Position numbers and translations under genes: made by a program
Shown here: positions 6,875 through 9,546 of the stretch, in pieces
How positions within the stretch are numbered: the first letter of the stretch is position 1
Layout: each line of letters starts with the position of its first letter
NCBI GenBank assembly: GCA_035438805.1
Contig: DAORJA010000041.1
Location: 1 to 9,546 of the forward strand
Reading direction: 5' to 3'
DNA from: UBA922 sp035438805
Lineage (GTDB): Bacteria; Patescibacteriota; Patescibacteriia; Magasanikbacterales; UBA922
Length of the DNA stretch: 9,546 bases
The notes under the pieces: generated by a model
Seen by the model: the letters and a program-made list of their open reading frames with translations, nothing else
Told to the model about the DNA's origin: nothing
The model's database searches: none

Positions 6875-6909
6875 AAAAACCCCCTATTCCAACAGATTGA
6901 AATAGAGGG
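6875..6909 (-). terminator. Intrinsic terminator of the 85-aa orphan gene
   Basis: On the minus strand CCCTCTATT (6901-6909) pairs over 9 bp (one T-G wobble) with AATAGGGGG (6880-6888) around a 12-base loop, followed directly by TTTTT (6875-6879). It begins 23 bases after the TGA of the 85-aa ORF, which supports that ORF being a real transcription unit. Confidence 0.85.
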
Positions 6910-6932
6910 AACACGACAGCACCGGGAAAGAG

Positions 6933-7190
6933 TCAGGCGGGACGCTCAAAGGTCAACCAGCCGAACACCAGCGTACCATGAACGCTGTTCTTTCCGAGAA
7001 AAGGAACAAAGATCGTTCCGAAAATATCCACCATACAGGCACTCGTGACCGCACAGTTGTCGAGCGGACAGAGAGAAGAGTCAGGCACAGACTCCTTGAG
7101 ACAGTCTTGCACATACCCTTCCACATCCACCAAACAGTCAGGAGACACGGGGGGATTTTTTCTGCTCACCGACCACAAATACTCAGACAT
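6933..7190 (-). CDS. Orphan 85-aa Cys-containing protein, function unknown
   Basis: I recognise no family. The protein starts MSEYLWSVSRKNPP and ends LTFERPA. It has five cysteines in the first two-thirds (C19, C30, C38, C43, C50), Asp/Val/Pro-rich segments and a moderately hydrophobic C-terminal third, but no convincing membrane helix or signal peptide. The ATG at 7190 is chosen over the longer frame (to 7220) because GGGAGAGGTGG ends 5 bases before it. The unit is complete: a TTGACA-17-TATATT promoter, a leader of about 60 bases, a strong Shine-Dalgarno, the ORF and an intrinsic terminator 23 bases downstream. By hand count about 60% of its codons end in G or C, against about 28% in the first 40 codons of ruvB, which suggests foreign origin or special selection. 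It is divergent from ruvB. A structured RNA is the alternative, but the ribosome site favours protein. Confidence 0.65.
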   Translation of the reverse strand: MSEYLWSVSRKNPPVSPDCLVDVEGYVQDCLKESVPDSSLCPLDNCAVTSACMVDIFGTIFVPFLGKNSVHGTLVFGWLTFERPA

Positions 7191-7195
7191 TTTAT

Positions 7196-7206
7196 CCACC
7201 TCTCCC
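7196..7206 (-). promoter_or_regulatory. Strong Shine-Dalgarno of the 85-aa ORF
   Basis: GGGAGAGGTGG on the minus strand ends 5 bases before the ATG at 7190. It decides the start of the 85-aa ORF and is the only clear Shine-Dalgarno before any gene in the window. Confidence 0.7.
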
Positions 7207-7259
7207 TTATAGGATCGCAACGCTTGGCTCTAGAGGCACCACGATTACGACAAGAGAAG

Positions 7260-7288
7260 AATATATACCCACACAACAGCTTTGTCAA
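7260..7288 (-). promoter_or_regulatory. Near-consensus sigma70 promoter of the 85-aa ORF
   Basis: On the minus strand a perfect -35 TTGACA (7283-7288), an optimal 17-base spacer and TATATT (7260-7265, 5 of 6). Predicted start about 7253, leaving a leader of about 62 bases before the ATG at 7190. It is the best promoter in the window and lies back to back with the ruvB start region. Confidence 0.8.
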
Positions 7289-7319
7289 TCCTTTTCAGAT
7301 GTATATTGTATTTTGTCTG

Positions 7320-7328
7320 TGGTACACT
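7320..7328 (+). promoter_or_regulatory. Possible extended -10 for leaderless ruvB transcription
   Basis: TGG-TACACT (7320-7328) is an extended -10-like element ending 8 bases before the ruvB ATG at 7337. Transcription would start almost at the ATG, in keeping with the lack of a Shine-Dalgarno. No good -35 lies at 16-18 bases, so support is modest. Confidence 0.3.
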
Positions 7329-7336
7329 ATTCCCAT

Positions 7337-8419
7337 ATGACAGAATCACTTCTACCCGAAGAACAAGACTGGTTTAATCCTGAAAATGAAGAGGAACGCT
7401 TAGTCCAGCCAGAAACCCTTGAGAGCACTCCAGAGGCTGAATTTGATGTAACTCTTCGTCCACAGTCCCTCCTCGACTTTGTAGGGCAAGAACATATCAA
7501 AAATCCCCTCTCCATCTCTATTGAAGCTGCAAAGAAACGTGAAGAACCGCTTGAACACGTGCTTCTGTATGGTAATCCTGGACTTGGAAAAACAACACTT
7601 GCGACGATTATTGCCCGCGAGATGAATGTGGATATCAAAATTACTGCAGGGCCAGCACTGGAGCGTGTCGGAGATCTTGCGGCAATTCTATCTAATCTCA
7701 AACGAGGCGATGTACTTTTTATTGATGAAATTCATCGCATCAATAAATCTGTCGAAGAAGTCCTCTATAGTGCCATGGAAGACTATGCGCTTGATATCAT
7801 TATTGGAAAAGGTCCAGCTGCAAGGACACTCCGCATGCCACTCGAACGATTTACCCTGATTGGAGCAACCACCAAACTTAATTTACTCTCTCCCCCACTT
7901 CGCGATAGATTTGGTCATGTGTTTCATCTTAATTTTTATGAACACAGTGACATTGCAAAAATCGTTTCAAGAAATGCAAAACTTCTTGAAGTAGAAATTG
8001 ATGCACCAGCTACAACGCTCGTTGCAGAACGTTCAAGGAGAACTCCTCGTGTTGCCAATCGATTATTAAAACGCGTTCGTGATTATGCTGAAGTAAAGCA
8101 TAGTGGTATAATTTCTGCAGATATTGCGAGAAGTGCTCTTGAAATGCTGAATGTTGATCACTATGGACTCGATGAAGTTGATCGAAAAATCCTCGTGTCT
8201 ATTATTACCTTATTCGAAGGTGGGCCTGTGGGACTAAACACACTTGCAGCAGCAGTCGCTGAAGAAATGGAAACAATTGAGCAAGTGTACGAACCATACT
8301 TAATCCAGATTGGCATGCTTGAACGCACTCCTCGTGGAAGAAAGGTAACAATCAAAAGTTACGAGCATTTAAAAATTCAGATAACCTCTCCTAACCCAAA
8401 TAAACTGCCGACGCTATGA
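7337..8419 (+). CDS. ruvB: Holliday junction branch migration ATPase RuvB
   Basis: A 360-aa AAA+ motor that, with RuvA, drives branch migration of Holliday junctions in recombinational repair. After an acidic N-terminal extension of about 35 residues come L-R-P-x-x-L-x-D-F-V-G-Q, Walker A GNPGLGKT (79-86), Walker B L-F-I-D-E (127-131) continuing I-H-R, sensor 1 T-L-I-G-A-T-T (173-179), the arginine-finger region L-R-D-R-F-G (188-193), the sensor 2 segment R-T-P-R-V-A-N-R-L-L (about 236-245), and a C-terminal winged helix with G-G-P-V-G-L and R-T-P-R-G-R. Walker A has Asn where most RuvB have Pro, and S-R-R-T-P-R replaces the common S-R-G-T-P-R; catalytic residues are intact. The ATG at 7337 is preferred to an upstream TTG at 7313, which adds only 8 unconserved residues. 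Its TGA overlaps the next gene's ATG by 4 bases. ruvA and ruvC are not in the window. Confidence 0.96.
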   Translation: MTESLLPEEQDWFNPENEEERLVQPETLESTPEAEFDVTLRPQSLLDFVGQEHIKNPLSISIEAAKKREEPLEHVLLYGNPGLGKTTLATIIAREMNVDIKITAGPALERVGDLAAILSNLKRGDVLFIDEIHRINKSVEEVLYSAMEDYALDIIIGKGPAARTLRMPLERFTLIGATTKLNLLSPPLRDRFGHVFHLNFYEHSDIAKIVSRNAKLLEVEIDAPATTLVAERSRRTPRVANRLLKRVRDYAEVKHSGIISADIARSALEMLNVDHYGLDEVDRKILVSIITLFEGGPVGLNTLAAAVAEEMETIEQVYEPYLIQIGMLERTPRGRKVTIKSYEHLKIQITSPNPNKLPTL

Positions 8420-8658
8420 TTGCGTTTCCGCTCTACATATTCCTCTTTATCTATCTCGCATTTTTATGCGTGTTTGTTATCTTCTCCTGTATTAATGCAT
8501 ATCATATATTCTCAGCGGGTATTTTTACTGTCGCAAGCTTTACCATGACAGTGACGGTCATACTTCTCACTCTGCTTACCCTCTATATTACCTGGCAACA
8601 CGTCTCATTAATTGATTGGAGTCAACCTTTTATCCTGTTCGAAGGTGGTAATTTCTAG
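8416..8658 (+). CDS. Small two-helix membrane protein, unknown function
   Basis: An 80-aa hydrophobic protein with two predicted membrane helices (about residues 5-28 and 34-60) joined by a short loop, then a Trp/aromatic tail ending F-E-G-G-N-F. I recognise no named family. Its ATG overlaps the ruvB stop in an ATGA, and its stop lies 4 bases before the ATG of the PH-domain gene, so it is translationally coupled on both sides and probably a real gene. No cysteine motif or charged catalytic residue hints at enzymatic function. It could be a small partner of the adjacent membrane-anchored PH protein (inference from position alone). No Shine-Dalgarno. Confidence 0.7.
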   Translation: MIAFPLYIFLFIYLAFLCVFVIFSCINAYHIFSAGIFTVASFTMTVTVILLTLLTLYITWQHVSLIDWSQPFILFEGGNF

Positions 8659-8662
8659 TTGT

Positions 8663-9217
8663 ATGCATGTTTCTCATTTCATGAAGCAAAAAAGCTACGA
8701 GCATATCATTCATGTGCTCAGACGCCACCCAGTCGCCTTTATCCCAACTATTCTCTTGTTTATTGTTCTCTTTGCAATTCCGGTTGTCTTATACATGCTC
8801 GCAAAACATGCATTCCCTGATTTTGTAACCAGTACTCAAATGTATCCATTATTTGTTCTTGGCGGAAGTGTCTATTATCTCTCTACGTATCTATTCCTCT
8901 ACGCACATTTCATCGATTACTACCTCGACATGTGGATTGTAACGAACGACAGAATAATTGATAATGAACAACACGGGCTTTTTCACCGCACTACGACCGA
9001 GCTTGAATTACACAGTATTGAAGACGTAACTTCACAAGTAACTGGAATTTGGGGCACGCTGTTCAAATTTGGCGATCTCACCATCAAAACTTCATCAGTC
9101 ACCACAACCATTGTCTTCAGACAAATTCCAAATCCAGAAAAAATTCGTGGCGAGCTCATTCACCTAGCAGATGAAGATCGAAAATACCACAATATTCCGA
9201 CTACTCCAAAACCATGA
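8663..9217 (+). CDS. PH-domain (bPH2, YdbS-like) membrane protein
   Basis: A 184-aa protein with two membrane helices (about 24-46 and 60-84) followed by a cytoplasmic bacterial PH domain (about 86-168) of the YdbS/bPH2 type. The diagnostic stretch is D-M-W-I-V-T-N-D-R-I-I-D, then G-L-F-H-R-T-T-T-E-L-E-L-H-S-I-E-D-V-T, and F-G-D-L-T-I-K-T. Such proteins are widespread and mostly uncharacterised; they are thought to act in membrane-associated assemblies. The ATG at 8663 is chosen because it follows the previous stop by 4 bases and directly precedes the basic region and first helix; the frame extends upstream to a TTG at 8612, but that would overlap the previous gene, and a later ATG at 8681 is also possible. 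The final TGA overlaps the next ATG by 4 bases, so it is co-translated with the DUF1294 gene. Confidence 0.87.
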   Translation: MHVSHFMKQKSYEHIIHVLRRHPVAFIPTILLFIVLFAIPVVLYMLAKHAFPDFVTSTQMYPLFVLGGSVYYLSTYLFLYAHFIDYYLDMWIVTNDRIIDNEQHGLFHRTTTELELHSIEDVTSQVTGIWGTLFKFGDLTIKTSSVTTTIVFRQIPNPEKIRGELIHLADEDRKYHNIPTTPKP

Positions 9218-9516
9218 GCGCTATCCCCGAGTTTACTCCGATAAATATGCTAATCGCATATGTAATAGTGATTAATCTAATCACTATTTTGATATTTGCA
9301 TTTGATAAATCTCGATCACAGGGAAGCGGTAGACGAGTGCCTGAAAAAACATTGTTACTATGTGCACTGATTGGCGGAACACCCGCAGCGCTCTATGCAA
9401 TGAATTTATTTCGCCACAAAACAAAAAAATATTCATTTCAAATTCCTCTGTATGTAATTATGTTAGTGCAGATTGGCTTAATCGTTTGGATACTAAGACA
9501 CTCTTCAGTTATATAA
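9214..9516 (+). CDS. DUF1294 family membrane protein
   Basis: A 100-aa integral membrane protein of the DUF1294 family, function unknown. The family pattern is clear: a first helix (about 12-30) ends in F-D-K (30-32), then R-R-V-P-E-K-T-L-L (40-48), A-L-I-G-G-T-P-A-A (51-59), the basic F-R-H-K-T-K-K (66-72) and F-x-x-P (75-78), with a final helix (about 79-95). Length is typical. The start ATG overlaps the PH gene stop as ATGA, making it the last gene of the ruvB operon; a hairpin begins 7 bases after its TAA. Fusions of this domain to a cold-shock domain occur elsewhere, but none is present here. Confidence 0.88.
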   Translation: MSAIPEFTPINMLIAYVIVINLITILIFAFDKSRSQGSGRRVPEKTLLLCALIGGTPAALYAMNLFRHKTKKYSFQIPLYVIMLVQIGLIVWILRHSSVI

Positions 9517-9523
9517 AACAAAA

Positions 9524-9546
9524 AGACACCACTAGTGTGATGTACT
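9524..9546 (+). terminator. Probable operon terminator, cut by the window end
   Basis: Downstream of the DUF1294 stop, AGACACCAC and GTGATGTACT form an imperfect stem (one C-A mismatch, one bulge) around TAGT, preceded by an A-rich run. The U-tract expected on its far side lies beyond the window, so this is probable, not proven. Confidence 0.45.

Noticed and set aside
6775..6960. Replication origin around the DnaA box
   Set aside because: Only one good box, no cluster and no dnaA, dnaN or other origin-linked genes; a promoter-regulatory role is simpler.
7192..7200. TTATCCACC, a near DnaA box
   Set aside because: It is the complement of the Shine-Dalgarno region of the 85-aa ORF and has a mismatch in the last base.
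6978..7340. 120-aa plus-strand reading frame opposite the 85-aa ORF
   Set aside because: Arg/His-rich translation typical of an antisense shadow, no ribosome site, and it runs through the ruvB start region; the minus-strand ORF has a full set of expression signals.
1..9546. CRISPR arrays, insertion sequences, integrase or attachment-site repeats
   Set aside because: No regularly spaced direct repeats, transposase or integrase genes were seen in the window.

Overview
This is a bacterial window of moderate-to-low GC with densely packed genes and the standard code (TGA acts as a stop). Several things suggest a Candidate Phyla Radiation (Patescibacteria, Parcubacteria-like) genome: short operons with 4-base overlaps, an adenosylcobalamin-dependent ribonucleotide reductase with no B12 biosynthesis genes nearby, a PH-domain membrane protein and other tiny membrane proteins, and almost no Shine-Dalgarno sequences. 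The lineage is an inference; no rRNA or ribosomal protein is present to confirm it.

Layout. Positions 49-1122 (+) encode an AI-2E/PerM-family membrane permease. It converges on a minus-strand tRNA-Leu(UAA) at 1161-1243, and the two share a near bidirectional hairpin terminator (1127-1157). Going right, the minus strand carries a 78-aa CBU_0592-like membrane protein whose stop lies only 4 bases from the tRNA. Next come a PduO-type cob(I)alamin adenosyltransferase, an unrecognised 287-aa protein, and the large class II ribonucleotide reductase gene nrdJ (3058-6546). Transcription runs nrdJ -> 287-aa gene -> pduO -> CBU_0592-like gene -> tRNA, with a possible partial terminator after nrdJ.

Positions 6547-7336 hold the regulatory core. 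Upstream of nrdJ there is a sigma70-like promoter, two NrdR-box-like palindromes exactly 32 bp apart, an exact DnaA box, and an intrinsic terminator inside the putative leader. Further right is a compact minus-strand unit with a near-consensus promoter (TTGACA-17-TATATT), a strong Shine-Dalgarno, an unknown 85-aa Cys-containing ORF and its own terminator. Its composition differs clearly from its neighbours.

From 7337 the plus strand carries ruvB, an 80-aa two-helix membrane protein, a PH-domain (YdbS-like) membrane protein and a DUF1294 membrane protein. These are joined by a 4-base overlap, a 4-base gap and another 4-base overlap, so they are probably one operon. It ends at a hairpin cut by the window edge.

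Functional theme: NrdJ makes deoxynucleotides using adenosylcobalamin, and the adenosyltransferase nearby can regenerate that cofactor from salvaged cobalamin. The NrdR-like and DnaA-like sites would link dNTP synthesis to nucleotide pools and replication initiation. The most novel item is the 85-aa orphan unit.
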